Below, piece by piece: positions 43,881 through 54,289 of a DNA stretch of 64,000 nt. How positions within the stretch are numbered: the first letter of the stretch is position 1; each line of letters starts with the position of its first letter. The DNA is from Silurus meridionalis. Its lineage: Eukaryota; Chordata; Actinopteri; Siluriformes; Siluridae. The translations under genes were made by a program, and so were the position numbers. The stretch lies in contig NC_060892.1 of the NCBI RefSeq assembly GCF_014805685.1, forward strand, positions 4,280,990 through 4,344,989, read 5' to 3'. A model generated the notes under the pieces. The model saw only the letters and a program-made list of their open reading frames with translations, had not been told where the DNA came from and ran no database searches.

Positions 43881-44090
43881 GTCAATTCCAAATTTATTTC
43901 TATAGCACTTTTCACAATGGGCAATGTCTCAAAGCAGCTTTATAGAACTTAAGAATTAAAGTGAATTAAGTATCTCTGAGGAGCAGTGGCAAGGAAAAAC
44001 TCCCTAGATGAATTAGGAAAAAACCTTAAGAGAAACCAGACTCAAAAGGGGAACCCATCCTCATTTGGGGGATATAAAGGGTGTAGAGAT
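43881..44090 (-). mobile_element. L2 3' end, antisense
   Basis: gcacttttcacaatgggcaa, tgtctcaaagcagctttata and cagtggcaaggaaaaactcc are the antisense L2 tail seen also at 36.6-37.2 and 54.3 kb. Confidence 0.85.
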
Positions 44091-44425
44091 GTGTGATTGA
44101 GTAATGTCCTTTCTACAATCTTATACAATCAGTTGACACTAGGAGCTACTGAGCAACTCACTCGAGTAGTCACAAGGACACTGCACTCAAAGTGCAAGGC
44201 AGAGACTGAACAAACTGGCGATCTGCCACTTTAGGTGTGTGAGGGAACTCAAATTTTTTTCGTGTAGAACATACAAATGTGCGCAGTACTAAAAGTCCTG
44301 TACAGAAACGGTTCGGTACAACAAGTGCACCTTTACCCCCCTAATGAATATATATCTAAACCTTTGTGCCACAGTGCAATTACAGACTAGAATCTGATTG
44401 GTCACAACAAGTTAACACTGCAGTT
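44091..44425. other. Unassigned between L2 tail and Rex1 terminus
   Basis: May be further L2 or Rex1 3' untranslated sequence; no distinctive words were recognised. Confidence 0.3.
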
Positions 44426-44478
44426 CGTTGCTGAGTACCTGTACTATGCAATGACAATAAAGTTGTATCTAAAGTTAT
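44426..44478 (+). mobile_element. Rex1 3' terminus
   Basis: gtacctgtactatgcaatga followed by caataaagttgtatct is the Rex1-type 3' end with its poly-A-signal-like aataaa. It probably belongs to the copy at 43.02-43.63 kb, split by the inserts between. Confidence 0.65.
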
Positions 44479-44564
44479 ATCTGTGATGGCTGCGAAAAGC
44501 ATGTGTAATCATTGGTGAAAATGTTTTTTTCTGTTGAAAGAAGACTCCTTTCAACATTTCTAGT

Positions 44565-44912
44565 TTGAAGTGTCAGTGCCCATTTGCTGTTAGAATTATA
44601 TCCACTCTTCAGGGGAGATGTTCCACTAGATGTTGGAGTGTGATTTATACTCATTCCAGCCACAAGGGTGTTTAGTTAAGTCGGGTGCTGATGTAGGTGA
44701 GGTAAGAAGGCCTGGGGTGCAGTCAGCATTCACATTCATCCCAAAGATGTTTGATAGGGTTGAGTTTAGAGCTTTATTGCAGGCCATTGCATTGTCATGG
44801 TGTCCAGGTTTGTGTCTTCTAGAGAGTCATGTAAAGGGAAAATCTAATGCTACCAAAGACCAAAGTTTAGGGAAGATCCATATATGGTTGGAAAAGTCAA
44901 GTGTCACAAGGC
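44565..44912 (-). mobile_element. Tc1-like family A, antisense
   Basis: cagtgcccatttgctgttag, gggagatgttccactagatg, gtgctgatgtaggtgaggta, ggcctggggtgcagtcagca, and the 5' end catatatggttggaaaagtc. It is deleted internally. Confidence 0.85.
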
Positions 44913-45589
44913 TTTTGTTCACATAAACTACATGTTACAAAGTTGCATCAATAAACTTGTCAATCCAAATTTACAATTTGAGCTGTAACTGCAAGTGAGC
45001 AATATATAACCAGTCTTCATCCCTGCTTCAGAGACGGAAAGGTAGATTGTAATTTAGTGCACCGATGCATGAGGTTTCTCTGTACTCTATCATTCCACGA
45101 TAAGTTTTAAGAAGACTTCGGCTTACTTTATCCCCCGAGTCGTGGCGTTCCTTAAATCAGTGATAAAAGAACGTGATTATTAACTTAATGAGTCAGACTT
45201 CTGGGGTGGACGAAGGTTTTCACAGTTCAATAAACTGCCTGAAAAATGTGATGTCGTTCTGTAACTACGACTGAAAACCTAATGGAGGGTTTCCGAGACA
45301 ATTATCAGAGCTCTCATTCACACATGCACGGCTTTGATGGGATTTAGTGCTCTACTACAAAATTAAGAGTACCTTCATGAAATGTTGACCAGTATCATTT
45401 AACAACCAAAATTGCAGTGGGACTCGTATATTATACTTGCTCAATGGTTTTAATGTTATAGAACTATTTCAAACTGTATGCAGATAGTTAGAAAGTTTGT
45501 AGAAAGTCATAATAATCACTGTAAATGTGGTGAAACAAAGAATCTCAGAATTCCCAAAACATATACCCTTGAGATCAAGACTATCTCCT
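44913..45589. other. Unassigned; CpG-retaining at 45,030-45,310
   Basis: Unique-looking DNA (gagtcgtggcgttcc, gcacggctttgatggga). No gene or repeat recognised. Confidence 0.35.
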
Positions 45590-45905
45590 CCATTTACAAG
45601 GGCTATCATGGGCACAGACCCTCCTAAACTGTACAGTTAAAGATTGGAAAATAATTGTCTAGTCTATTTCTAGTTTTTGGAAGATCCTATGCCCATGATA
45701 ACATCAGTCTCTTGTTCGTGGTTAGCAGCAGTAGAACATGATGTGGTCTTCTACTTTTGTAGCCCATCCATGTCAAGTTTTGATGATGTGCATGCTGAGA
45801 CTGAATATTATCACACAGTGCTAATTAAAATGACCGTTACTAATGGTTTGAACTTGCACTTTCTAGCCAATCAAGCACTCAGACTGATAGTAAAAGCCAA
45901 TAATG
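45590..45905. mobile_element. Tc1-like family C, foldback fragment
   Basis: Sense pieces (ggctatcatgggcacagacc, cagttaaagattggaaaata at 45,605-45,655) are followed by antisense pieces (ggaagatcctatgcccatga, agcccatccatgtcaag at 45,678-45,780). The two halves partly complement each other, giving a foldback centred near 45,665. The 113-codon frame from 45,677 is antisense to transposase and not a gene. Confidence 0.55.
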
Positions 45906-46654
45906 CTTCAAGTTTGTCCAGCATTCTGTTTTATCTGAACTCTTTGATGTTTTCATGCTTTTCAAAGTCAAAGCAAGGACCAGACCGACTCACAGGGACA
46001 AAGACGAGCTGTGATTAAAGTTAAGCAGACACAAGAGTGGTGTCCATTAGTCCATTCTCCATTACACCCCGTTCCCTTTAAAGATCTTTAAACAGTCTCT
46101 GAGATAAAGTACAGATTATCCCGGCTGTCCAAACAGATATACTGCATGTCCCTAATTGTTCCTGACAGCGGTCCATGTCACAAAGGTCATTACAAACTCC
46201 AGGTTTTGTCCAATTAGCAAGGGAAAGAGAGGGCTAAAAGGTAGACGTGGGAAAACAAAAGCTCAGCCATGTTAGACTACAGGTCGTTTGGGGCAATTTA
46301 TTTATTTATTTAATTATACAATATCTGTATTTTTTTTTTTTTTTTTATGTATCTGTAACTGAGGATTTTTTTTCCCACCAAGCTCAATAAAATAATAGAC
46401 TTGCTCAATAAATGAATAATCCATTAAACATACCCAATTGCATAACAGCTCTTTCAAATTCTTGCTTCTGATTGCTTAGATTATCTGTCTCTGTGTATCA
46501 ATAAGCAAATCAGCGCAGATGACAAAAAAACAAAACAATGCATAGTCTTTTTTTGACCCCAGAAATAAACCAACCATTCAGAAACAAAATGGGAAATAAA
46601 TAAGTACAACCTGTAATTCACTTATTCATAGCACCGACCTTAAGGACAAGTTAC
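45906..46654. other. Unassigned; poly-T and CpG-poor
   Basis: Contains a T run at 46,330-46,346. Nothing else recognised. Confidence 0.4.
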
Positions 46655-46778
46655 TGGAAGTAAACATTTACTGTAGGAGATAGTTTTTCATGCACTGCTC
46701 TCTTAAGAACCCACCACAGCTTCTTAATCAATGAGGTCTGGACTTTCACTTGACCATTCCAATGTGGGGGGGGGCAAA
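46655..46778 (-). mobile_element. Tc1-like transposase fragment (another family)
   Basis: On the minus strand: ggaatggtcaagtgaaagtc, cagacctcattgattaagaa, gctgtggtgggttcttaaga, gagcagtgcatg. This is the WxSQSPDLN...NLWW-type stretch of a Tc1 transposase around the last catalytic residues, with the DLNP core decayed. Confidence 0.6.
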
Positions 46779-47074
46779 ACAAGCCCTTATCAGTTTGTAT
46801 TAGCCACCCACTCTGAATAACTTATTAAATGTAACTATAAATAGATAAAATGTACATAAGCAAAGAGAAACAAAGCACTTTTTCAACTTTAAATTTAAAA
46901 TATCTCCTTGGATATCAACATGAAATTCAAATTTAAAATACAAAGATTCACATTTTTGTGATTCATTTATTAGGCAAAAGTATGGAGACACAACCTTTGG
47001 ATCAGAAGTCCAACAGCAATATCACTATTTTATTTCTATACTACACCTGACTCAGTTGTTAATGTTAGTTCTGC

Positions 47075-47077
<3 letters not shown>
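46779..47077. other. Unassigned AT-rich interval
   Basis: Nothing recognised. Confidence 0.35.

Positions 47078-47150
<73 letters not shown>
47078..47150. repeat. (TA)n microsatellite
   Basis: About 36 TA units. Confidence 0.98.
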
Positions 47151-47181
47151 TGTATATAAGGAAAACCACACAAACATTATG

Positions 47182-47303
47182 GATGAATGGATGGAGGGAG
47201 GGAGGGAGGGATGGATGGATGGATGGATGGATGGATGGATGGATGGATGGATGGATGGATGGATGGATAGATAGATAGATAGATCGATAGATCGATCGAT
47301 CAC
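47182..47303. repeat. Compound (GGAT)n-(GATA)n-(GATC)n microsatellite
   Basis: ggatggatgg runs to about 47,266, then gatagata to about 47,284, then gatcgata/gatcgatc to 47,300. The step-wise change suggests successive point mutation and expansion. Confidence 0.97.
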
Positions 47304-48019
47304 ATTATTTATACCAGAGGAAAATGCGTAACTGTAATTAGCTGCCACTTGCATGGGACCATTAACAGAACAGCAAATAGATACTGAATAAAGAAATGTC
47401 TTTAAAAAGAGAAAAAATAGTAGTTTTATATATATATAAAAACAGATTTAAGCATGTAAGAATTACAGTATTCAGCTTAAAAAACTCACTAAAAATAGGT
47501 GCAGAGGCTCTGATCAAGAACCTGCACTAAGGGATCACAGCCGCACTTCATTCCTGCATCGTGTGTCGTGTTTTATCCATTTGATCTTTCATTCATTGGC
47601 TCCAATCAGATCCCACGCCTCTTAGATTGTGTTATGACTGTTGATGTTTATCGTATGCAACGTTGTTGGAGGTATCTGTATCTCTATCTGAGAGAGAACT
47701 GTAAGCGTAGAGAAATTGAAAAGCAGAGTTTTAGCAATTCAGTTGAGAGATCTGATCTGTGAAAAAAGAATGAGGATGGCTGCAGTCAGATTGGTTCTTG
47801 CTGGTAAAGTCATTTCACACTCGGTCATGGTGGAGCTGTTGACTAAGACACTTCACATGGAGGCAATACGCATGATGTCTATACACTCAGCACTTACACA
47901 CCAGTGTGAACTTCTCATAAAAATACTTAAACATTCAGCATTGTTCTATTGATTCAGAGGTAAACAGCAGGACCAACAGGCGTAAAAGGAAAACGTGATG
48001 TGTTTGACAGATGTCAATA
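47304..48019. other. Unassigned interval
   Basis: Includes a short unique-looking part at 47,510-47,900 with no domain in any frame. Nothing recognised. Confidence 0.4.
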
Positions 48020-49405
48020 GTGAATTTAAAAAAGTATTCAGTGTACCTGTCACTATTTTTTGTCTGATACTACAATCATTCAAATTGCAAAAAAGAATCC
48101 TTCATTAATCTACACTCAGTAACATATATTGGCAAAGTAAAAACAGAACTATAGAAAGGTATGCAAATGTAGGAAAAAGAAAACTTGAAATTTAGCTGAG
48201 ATGGCTCCTATTTGTCTTTATTATTTCTGATATGTTTCTAGACCTTGACTGGAGTCTAACTGCATTAAATTAAATGGATTGGATATTTTTTGAACGGCAC
48301 ACACCTCTCTTAAGAGGGCCTCACATTTGACAATGCATCAGAGCAAAAACCAAGCCATTAGGTCAAAAAGCAGGATTGTTGCAAGGCACAGATTTGGGGA
48401 AGATTTCCAAGAGCACAGTAGCCTCCATAAATCTGACATGGAAGAAATGGGGTACAACCAGGACTACTCCAATAGCTGGGGAGAAAGGGCCTTGGCCAAA
48501 GAGTTGACTAAGAACCCAATGGTCACTCTGATTAAACTCCTGAGGTTCTGTGTGCTGATGCGAAAAAGTTCCAAAAGGACAATCACTGCAGCCATCCACT
48601 GATCTGGGCTTTAAGGAAGAGTGGCTAGACGGAAGGGTCTCCTCAGTGCTAAAAACATGAAAGTATTTTTGGAGTTTATAAAAAGGCACCTGAAGGACTC
48701 GCAGACTGTGAAGAACAAGATTTTATGGTCTGATTAAGCGAAGATGAAATGCTTAATTAAATGCCTTAATTCTAAATGTTGTGTTATGTTATGAACCCAG
48801 GCACCACTCATCAACTGCTCATAACCATCCAACAATGAAGCATGGTGGTGGCAGCATTATACTGTGGGGGTGTTTTTCTGAAGCAGGGACTTGGCAACTG
48901 GTCAGGGTTGAGGGAAAGCTGAATGGAGGTACAGAGATATCCTCAATAAAAACCTGTTGCACAGCACTCAGGATCACAGTCTGGGCTGAGGTTCACTTTC
49001 TAACAACAACAACGACCCTAAACACACAGCCAAGACAGCACCGAAGTGGCTTAAAGACAACTCTATGAACGTCCTAGAGTGGCCAACCAGAGCCCTGAAA
49101 GTGACTGTCCACCAACAATCCCTATCCAACCTGAACCAGCTTGAGAGGATTGTTAGAGTTTGTTTTTGTCATACCCAAAAAGCCTCCAGACTTTAATTGC
49201 TGCCAAAGGTGCTTCAACTTAGTACTGAGTAAAGGGTCTGAAAACTTGTGTACATGTGATGTGATTTTTTTAAATATTTGTATTAAATTGACAGTACTGA
49301 GGGGGTACTGAGTATAGATTAATAAGGAACAAATTATTTAAACGATTGGCTGCAACATAATTAAATTTTAAAAAGTGTGTCGGGGGGGGTAAATACTTTA
49401 GAAAT
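48020..49405 (+). mobile_element. Near full-length Tc1-like transposon (family D)
   Basis: A 1.4-kb copy with worn ends (ttaaaaaagtattcagtgta on the left, ggtaaatactttagaa on the right, which share aaagtatt in opposite orientation). The transposase is recognisable throughout. A poly-G run (49,381-49,389) sits in the right end. Confidence 0.85.
48333..49232 (+). pseudogene. Tc1-like transposase pseudogene (family D)
   Basis: A Tc1 transposase binds the element ends with paired helix-turn-helix domains and cuts DNA with a DDE/D catalytic triad. The start MHQSKNQAIRSKSRIVARHR is clear. RHRFGEDFQ and RRALAKELTKNPMVTL-like (residues about 55-80) are the DNA-binding region. Further on, in changing frames: [27 protein letters not shown] (48,838-48,893), [12 protein letters not shown] around the second Asp region, where the usual DNDPKHTA reads decayed, and [16 protein letters not shown]. 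The DLNPIE motif is lost (tggccaaccagagccctgaa). Several frameshifts and stops (48,601, 48,736) show it is dead. It ends at AAKGASTKY-like gctgccaaaggtgcttcaac. Confidence 0.85.
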
Positions 49406-49434
49406 GATAGATCTACAGAAGATGCTAGTAAAGG

Positions 49435-49765
49435 CTTGTGGAGTTTGTTTAGCCACAAGTGGGTTAGTAAAGTCAGGTGCTTATGTAGGTGAGGTGAGGA
49501 GGCCTGGGGTGCAGTCAGTATTCCAATTCATTCAGATGTTCAATACAGTTGAAGTTATAGCTGTATAGCAGGACATCTTCCACTTCAACCCATAACAAGC
49601 AGATCATCATGGAGCTGCCTTTGTGCACAGGGGTATTGTCATGCTGGAACAGGTTTGGGTCTTCTAGTTCAAGTGAAACGGAAATTGAATTCTACAACAT
49701 CCAAACACATCATATACAGTTGTGTGCTTCTAACGCTATGGTAATAGTTTGGAAAGTATCTCATA
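49435..49765 (-). mobile_element. Tc1-like family A, antisense, both halves
   Basis: ggtgcttatgtaggtgaggt, ggcctggggtgcagtcagta, cattgtcatgctggaacagg-like (49,626-49,652), gtcttctagttcaagtgaaa, and atacagttgtgtgcttctaa. Confidence 0.85.
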
Positions 49766-50200
49766 TGGGTGTGTGAGGTGTCTCAGTACTTTGATCCATA
49801 TGGTGTACCTAATGATGACTTGAGGTTTTGGCACTTCAGAGACAGGCACAGATAAAGAGGAAAGAAAATAAACTGGATTATTTTTCTCAGAGAAAAGAAG
49901 AGTACCTATGACCTTTCTATTTTTTTCTTTTTTTTTTTTTTTTTTGCATGAAAGCAGAAGAAAATGTATTCTGACAGATCTGACAAGATTTGAAAAACAA
50001 GCCGGCTAATGTGTATGTTTGTGCATGCTCTGTGATTATATTAGGCTCAGCTAATATGGGTTTATTCCTTTATTTATCTGCCGCCTAAGTGTTAATTTTA
50101 TTGGGTGCCGCATTTACACTTCTGCTGAGATTTTTTGCACTTCGGCTCATGTCTTATTAGTGTCCGATGTGTCGCATTTATGCGTGATTTCTTCATCAAA
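49766..50200. other. Unassigned; unique-looking at 49,990-50,200
   Basis: T run at 49,920-49,945. From about 50,000 the DNA is CpG-retaining (tccgatgtgtcgcatttatg) and leads into duplicated block B. Confidence 0.4.
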
Positions 50201-50204
50201 GAAA

Positions 50205-50380
50205 ATTCACCTCATAAAACTGATGATAGATGCCCCCCCAAACAAGCAAGCAGTTAACGTGACGTGGCTTTGTACTGAAATCTGTAATATCATCCGCTCT
50301 CTAATTTAAGCTGAGGATAAAATGTTTGCTTTTTTACGGAGATTCTGTAGCCATAAATCATTAAGTGGGAATCAGAAGAC
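50205..50380 (+). repeat. Duplicated block B, copy 1 (unique-looking)
   Basis: Shares about 85% identity, in the same orientation, with 53,950-54,148. The most conserved core is aacaagcaagcagttaacgt followed by gacgtggctttg; also ctgaaatctgtaa, catccgctctctaat, gagattctgt and ccataaatcat. The core contains a CRE-like tgacgt. I recognise no transposon family in it. It may be a conserved non-coding element that was copied, or an undescribed old repeat. Confidence 0.8.
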
Positions 50381-50604
50381 TCCACTAGGAAATTGTTAGA
50401 TTGAAATTGCTCACAGAAAAATTAATTAAAAATAATGTCAAAATTAAATATTAGAAATTTAAAAGAAAACATACATATTTAGTAATATATTAAGTATAGA
50501 TACTGTACAATCAGTGAATTTCCAAACTTATTGAAAAATTCTGTGTGTGAATAAAATATGTAGCAGCAGTAAAACTAATGGCAGAAAAAAGTTAGACTAA
50601 GGTT

Positions 50605-51560
50605 ATACAAGTTCCCTTTCAGGAACTCGACCTGCATCAACAGCATTTGGGAATGCTTTCGCGTTGTCCAACGGAGAGGTGTGACGTCAATGGTGGGGTG
50701 ACATCACGACAAGGAAACTATAAAACGTGCATGCGGCGGAGCCGACAATAGGGCGCCTGTTCTCTGTGTGGTGCAAGTCCAATTGGACCCAGTTAACTGC
50801 CTGGTTGGTTCAGTACTGGAGTTCCTTCAGGAGAAGTTCACCTCAGGGTTGTCACCTTCCACCCTGAAAGGTTACGTGTCCGCTATCGAGGCTTACTGTG
50901 CCCCTGTTTGTTGCGCAGCCGCTAGGCAAGCACCCCTTGGTGACACGTTCCTGCGCGGCAACCAGAGGCTGAGGCCCGGGACGCAACCCAGAGTGCCTTT
51001 GTGGGACTTGGCCATTGTGCTTTAGGCTCTCTCTATGCCTCCCTTTGAGCCCTTGGCCGAGGTGGCCCTTAGGTTTCTGTCAGTCAAAACTGCCTTTTTT
51101 CTGGCTATCTCCTCCCTGAAGGGGTTCAGGGACCTACAGGCTCTCTCCGTGGCCCTGTCCCTCTTAGAGTTCACCCCAGGCATAGCCAGTGCCTTTTCTA
51201 CCCCTCGTCTGCTACGGTCTCTATAAAATAAGAGCTCCCTGTAAACAAGCGGACCCTCAGCAGGAGGATTGTAAATGCCATCTCATCCTCCTATGAGTCC
51301 TCTGGTCTCCCCGCTCCTTTCGAGGTCAGTGCCAACTCTACCCAGAGTGTGATGGTCTCTACAGCCTGGTCTTCTGGATTCCATCTCCAATCCACAGAAT
51401 TTTATAGATTCCTTGCTGTGATGTTAACTCACTGGTGATGTCACGCCTCTCCATTGGACAGATTACACACGTGATTCAGGGCGTGGACAACTCGGACGCA
51501 TTCCCAAAGCGTTGTCGACCCAGCGTTTTATTCCCTCAGAGAACCAGGGTTACATATAAC
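50605..51560 (+). mobile_element. Internally deleted DIRS-type retrotransposon (copy 2)
   Basis: Flanked by inverted repeats of about 140 bp: 50,615-50,730 and 51,405-51,560 (gttgtccaacggagaggtgt on the left; the complement of the right gives ctgtccaatggagaggcgtg, and gctttgggaatgcgtccga against gcatttgggaatgctttcgc). Only YR remnants remain inside. It is under 1 kb, so it is more reduced than copy 1. It belongs to the same family: VNCLV, VLEFLQE, SPSTLK, VPLWDLAIVL are shared. Confidence 0.87.
50775..51240 (+). pseudogene. Tyrosine recombinase remnant (DIRS copy 2)
   Basis: Readable: DPVNCLVGSVLEFLQEKF, SGLSPSTLKGYVSAIEAY (50,786-50,905), then RVPLWDLAIVL (50,989-51,023), a stop where copy 1 has Glu, MPPFEPLAEVALRFLSVKTA and SSLKGFRDLQAL (51,108-51,143). 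In copy 1 the corresponding motif is LKRVGDLQAL; here the catalytic Arg position has become Gly. The His-x-x-Arg and Tyr boxes are missing, as in copy 1. Confidence 0.83.
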
Positions 51561-51734
51561 ATATAACCTAGAGATGTTATTGTACATGTAGCAATTATTT
51601 TACTGAAATGATTGCACATTAATTGCCCCTAGATATTAATATTATTTAAGTGTGAAATGAAAATCTATAACTTTATCTATAGCATCTTAATGAGGTGGGA
51701 TCTCATTAATGAGGTGGGTTTCTCTTTAGATCTC
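51561..51734. other. AT-rich spacer
   Basis: ggtgggatctcattaatgag is partly repeated immediately (aatgaggtgggtttctc). Nothing else recognised. Confidence 0.35.
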
Positions 51735-52035
51735 TGTTTACAAGAAAGTTCTTTATTTATCTACATTTACACACTATCACCTGGAAAATAGTCCCCTTGC
51801 ACAGTAATACAGCGATTTCAGCGTTCCTGACACTGAAATGTGTCCAGGAAGTCTTCTATTCGAAGCGTTTTAAGCACTTTCTCCAATTCACGCTGGATCT
51901 CTGCAATGGTATCAAAATGACGAGCGTTAAACTGGATCTTCATCTTCGGGAACAGGGCGAAGCTGAGCTCGTTAAAATTTTGCCGATCTCTCGTCGTCTT
52001 CCAGTGATGCTCTTCGGCTCTTGAAGTGCGCATGC
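51735..52035 (-). pseudogene. mariner-type transposase C-terminal remnant
   Basis: In the minus frame: ALFPKMKIQFNARHFDTIAE, IQRELEKVLKTL and DFLDTFQCQERW-like with TGA in place of the Trp codon (51,815-51,817), then NRCITVQGDYFPGD. This is the C-terminal end of a mariner transposase, after the last catalytic Asp. The upstream part (52,035 and beyond) is not recognisable. The rest of the transposon, including its ends, was not found. Confidence 0.82.
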
Positions 52036-52389
52036 CACTTAAAACACCTCAAATGACTATGTTAAACGTCACTGAGGCAGATTTGCCTCATTTTGATGCC
52101 ACCTCGTATCTATATCATGGACCAGCTGTTTAACGCTCAGAAGGAGAAGTTATATAGTTTGATGGCCACAGGTAGAAATTATCTGTGGTGCTCTGTGGTG
52201 CATCATGGCTGTCACAGAACGTTTTCTTCAGATTATTTATTAATGATTAAACATCTGTATTTTGATTTCAACATATAATGGGTGTGTAAAGTGGAATTGT
52301 TTTATTTATTTACTTATTTATTTATAAAAAACGTTGACGCAACTTTGATGCAACAGGTTTGTGCACCAAGACAGTTCCATAACATCAGC
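52036..52389. other. Unassigned interval
   Basis: Nothing recognised. Confidence 0.35.
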
Positions 52390-52590
52390 TACACTAAAAG
52401 TATTGGGACACCTGACTTTTTCCAGCCATATGTTGTCTTTTGACCAAATGTTACCATAAAGTTGGAGGCACACAACTGTATAGAATGTCAATGGAAGCCA
52501 AAAGCATGACATATTCCCTTTACTTGAACTAGGAAACCCAAACCTGTTCCAGCATGACAATGTCCCTATGCACAAAAATTCAGTTTATTT
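52390..52590 (+). mobile_element. Tc1-like family A, 5' part
   Basis: tattgggacacctgactttt, tccagccatatgttgtcttt, accataaagttggaggcaca, aaacccaaacctgttccagc, atgacaatgtccctatgcac. This copy has the clearest 5' terminus of the family. Confidence 0.9.
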
Positions 52591-52859
52591 CGGGAACCAT
52601 GAGAATGGATATGAACTGTGATTCCTGTGGACGGTTTTGATACAGGAGAAAACAGAGTGAACATTTGATAATCTCAACAATAGGTGTAGGGAGGTGCCAT
52701 TGAGCGCCCCCTGTTTTGCTGCCACTCTTGCCCATTGAAATTATTTACCTGTTTTTCTGCTGAAATTTAATATGGAGTATATGTTTAAATACCTTGAATT
52801 CAGGCAATTTTACAATGATTATTTAATGTATCTAACCTTTTTAATGGATGGTCCTGGAT
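52591..52859. other. Spacer
   Basis: No feature recognised. Confidence 0.3.
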
Positions 52860-53015
52860 AAGACTATAATAAATAGACATTCGATGTCACCCAGATGAGG
52901 TTCTCTTTTGAGTCTAGTTCCTAAGGTTTCTTCCTTATACCATTTCATGGATTTTTTTCTCTTCACTAATGTTAATGATTTGTTTATTAAGGATAAACAT
53001 ATAGCAGCTAAATTA
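52860..53015 (+). mobile_element. L2 3' end fragment
   Basis: taataaatagacattcgatg, acccagatgaggttctcttt and gtttcttccttataccattt parallel 18,208-18,300. Confidence 0.85.
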
Positions 53016-53489
53016 TGCTGATAAATAATTCTGCATAGTGTTTTTTGTACCATTTCTTTTTTCAAATCGGAGCCCTTGCGACGTCTGACAGCACTGTTAC
53101 TCCATTACTCCAAGAACAACATTTGCTTCCTCTCTCGAAGGCACATCCTAACAAGACGTTTTATTTGCACAGACACCAACAATTCATCATCCACAGTCAT
53201 GCAAAACAAGTTTGTGTTTCAAGATGGAATCGTAATACATTATCATTTCCCTGACCCAATTCTTGGAGTAAATGGTGCCCTTGAGACATGCTCTTATAAG
53301 TTGTGGCTCCCTAATGAAAGACATTATGGGTCTATTTATGTTTTTTTGTGTTTTATTTATTTTTTTTACATACAATCACGTTGGTTGTCAAGGTTTTCAC
53401 CACCAAGCGTTTGTGTGAAAAGAAACTCGATTGATTTGTAAAGAGAAAATAACGTGAGGCATAGAAACGCAGTCAGACGAGATATCAAA
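53016..53489. other. Unassigned
   Basis: The 121-codon frame at 53,076-53,441 has no domain I recognise. It could be non-coding conserved DNA; no evidence either way. Confidence 0.35.
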
Positions 53490-53612
53490 TAAATATACAT
53501 TGCATACTTAGAAATGTTTGGAAAAGCAACAACAAAAATAGCTCCAGCAGAGACAGAAGTAGTGAGATAGCACAGATTTAGCATACGAATTGCTTCTCTG
53601 TGTATGCAACAT
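53490..53612 (+). repeat. Duplicated block A, copy 1
   Basis: aaatatacattgcatactta, gaaatgtttgg, then cacagatttagcatac, aattgcttctctgtgtatgc, aacatca recur at 54,151-54,227, which lacks about 45 bases of the middle. No repeat family recognised. Confidence 0.8.
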
Positions 53613-53764
53613 CACAGTGGCACCTCTGATTTAGTTATGCAATCTCTAGGCTGTAGAAGTAACAATACCATCGCCAGCATAAACATGCTGGGTGAAACAT
53701 TTATTAGCCAGGATATACTTTTTATTATGCTTTAAAAATCAGTGCAGCTCAGCACAATCTCTGT
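53613..53764. other. Spacer
   Basis: No feature recognised. Confidence 0.3.
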
Positions 53765-53910
53765 TTTAGACATGCGAACATTCTGAGATATGTACAAAGC
53801 TTTGTCTATCATCAACTAGCCTGCTTCTGGTAGCCTGCGAATCCATCTGCCATATGGTTCGACATGTTGTACTTTCTGTCTTTCTCACCCTGTATAGAGA
53901 TCCTTGCGGG
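53765..53910 (-). mobile_element. Tc1-like family C scrap, antisense
   Basis: ctgcttctggtagcctgcga, atggttcgacatgttgtact correspond to the antisense of family C (compare 7,205 and 45,755). Very short. Confidence 0.45.
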
Positions 53911-53949
53911 TGAAAATCAGCTCGGACTATTATTTCAGAAATAATTACA

Positions 53950-54148
53950 TTTTCATCACCTCATAACACTGACGATAGATGCTGCCTCAAACAAGCAAGC
54001 AGTTAACGTGACGTGGCTTTGAACTGAAATCTGTAACTTCATCCGCTCTCTAATTGAATTAGTCCGTTCTTTAAAAGAAGCTGAAGATGAAATGGTTGCT
54101 TCTTATGGAGATTCTGTGGCCATAAATCATTTAGTGGGAATCAGAATA
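53950..54148 (+). repeat. Duplicated block B, copy 2
   Basis: Matches 50,205-50,380 (core aacaagcaagcagttaacgt gacgtggctttg). A 26-bp stretch (about 54,057-54,078, gaattagtccgttctttaa) is present here but not in copy 1. It is joined directly to block A copy 2. Confidence 0.8.
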
Positions 54149-54150
54149 CT

Positions 54151-54227
54151 TAAATATACATTGCTTACTTAGAAATGTTGTGGCGAGATTTAGCATAAAA
54201 TTGCTTCTCTGTGTATGCAACATCAAA
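54151..54227 (+). repeat. Duplicated block A, copy 2
   Basis: See block A copy 1 at 53,490. Blocks B and A are adjacent only here (53,950-54,227); in the other occurrences they lie 3.1 kb apart and in order B then A. Confidence 0.8.
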
Positions 54228-54289
54228 GTTTATTGCTTTATAAGTTTATAAGTTTGTTATTTATAATTATTTATTCGTGATGAGCAAGC

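Noticed and set aside
47052..47354. Tyr/Ile and Ser/His-Pro repeat frames around 47.1-47.3 kb
   Set aside because: They are translations of the TA and GGAT microsatellites.
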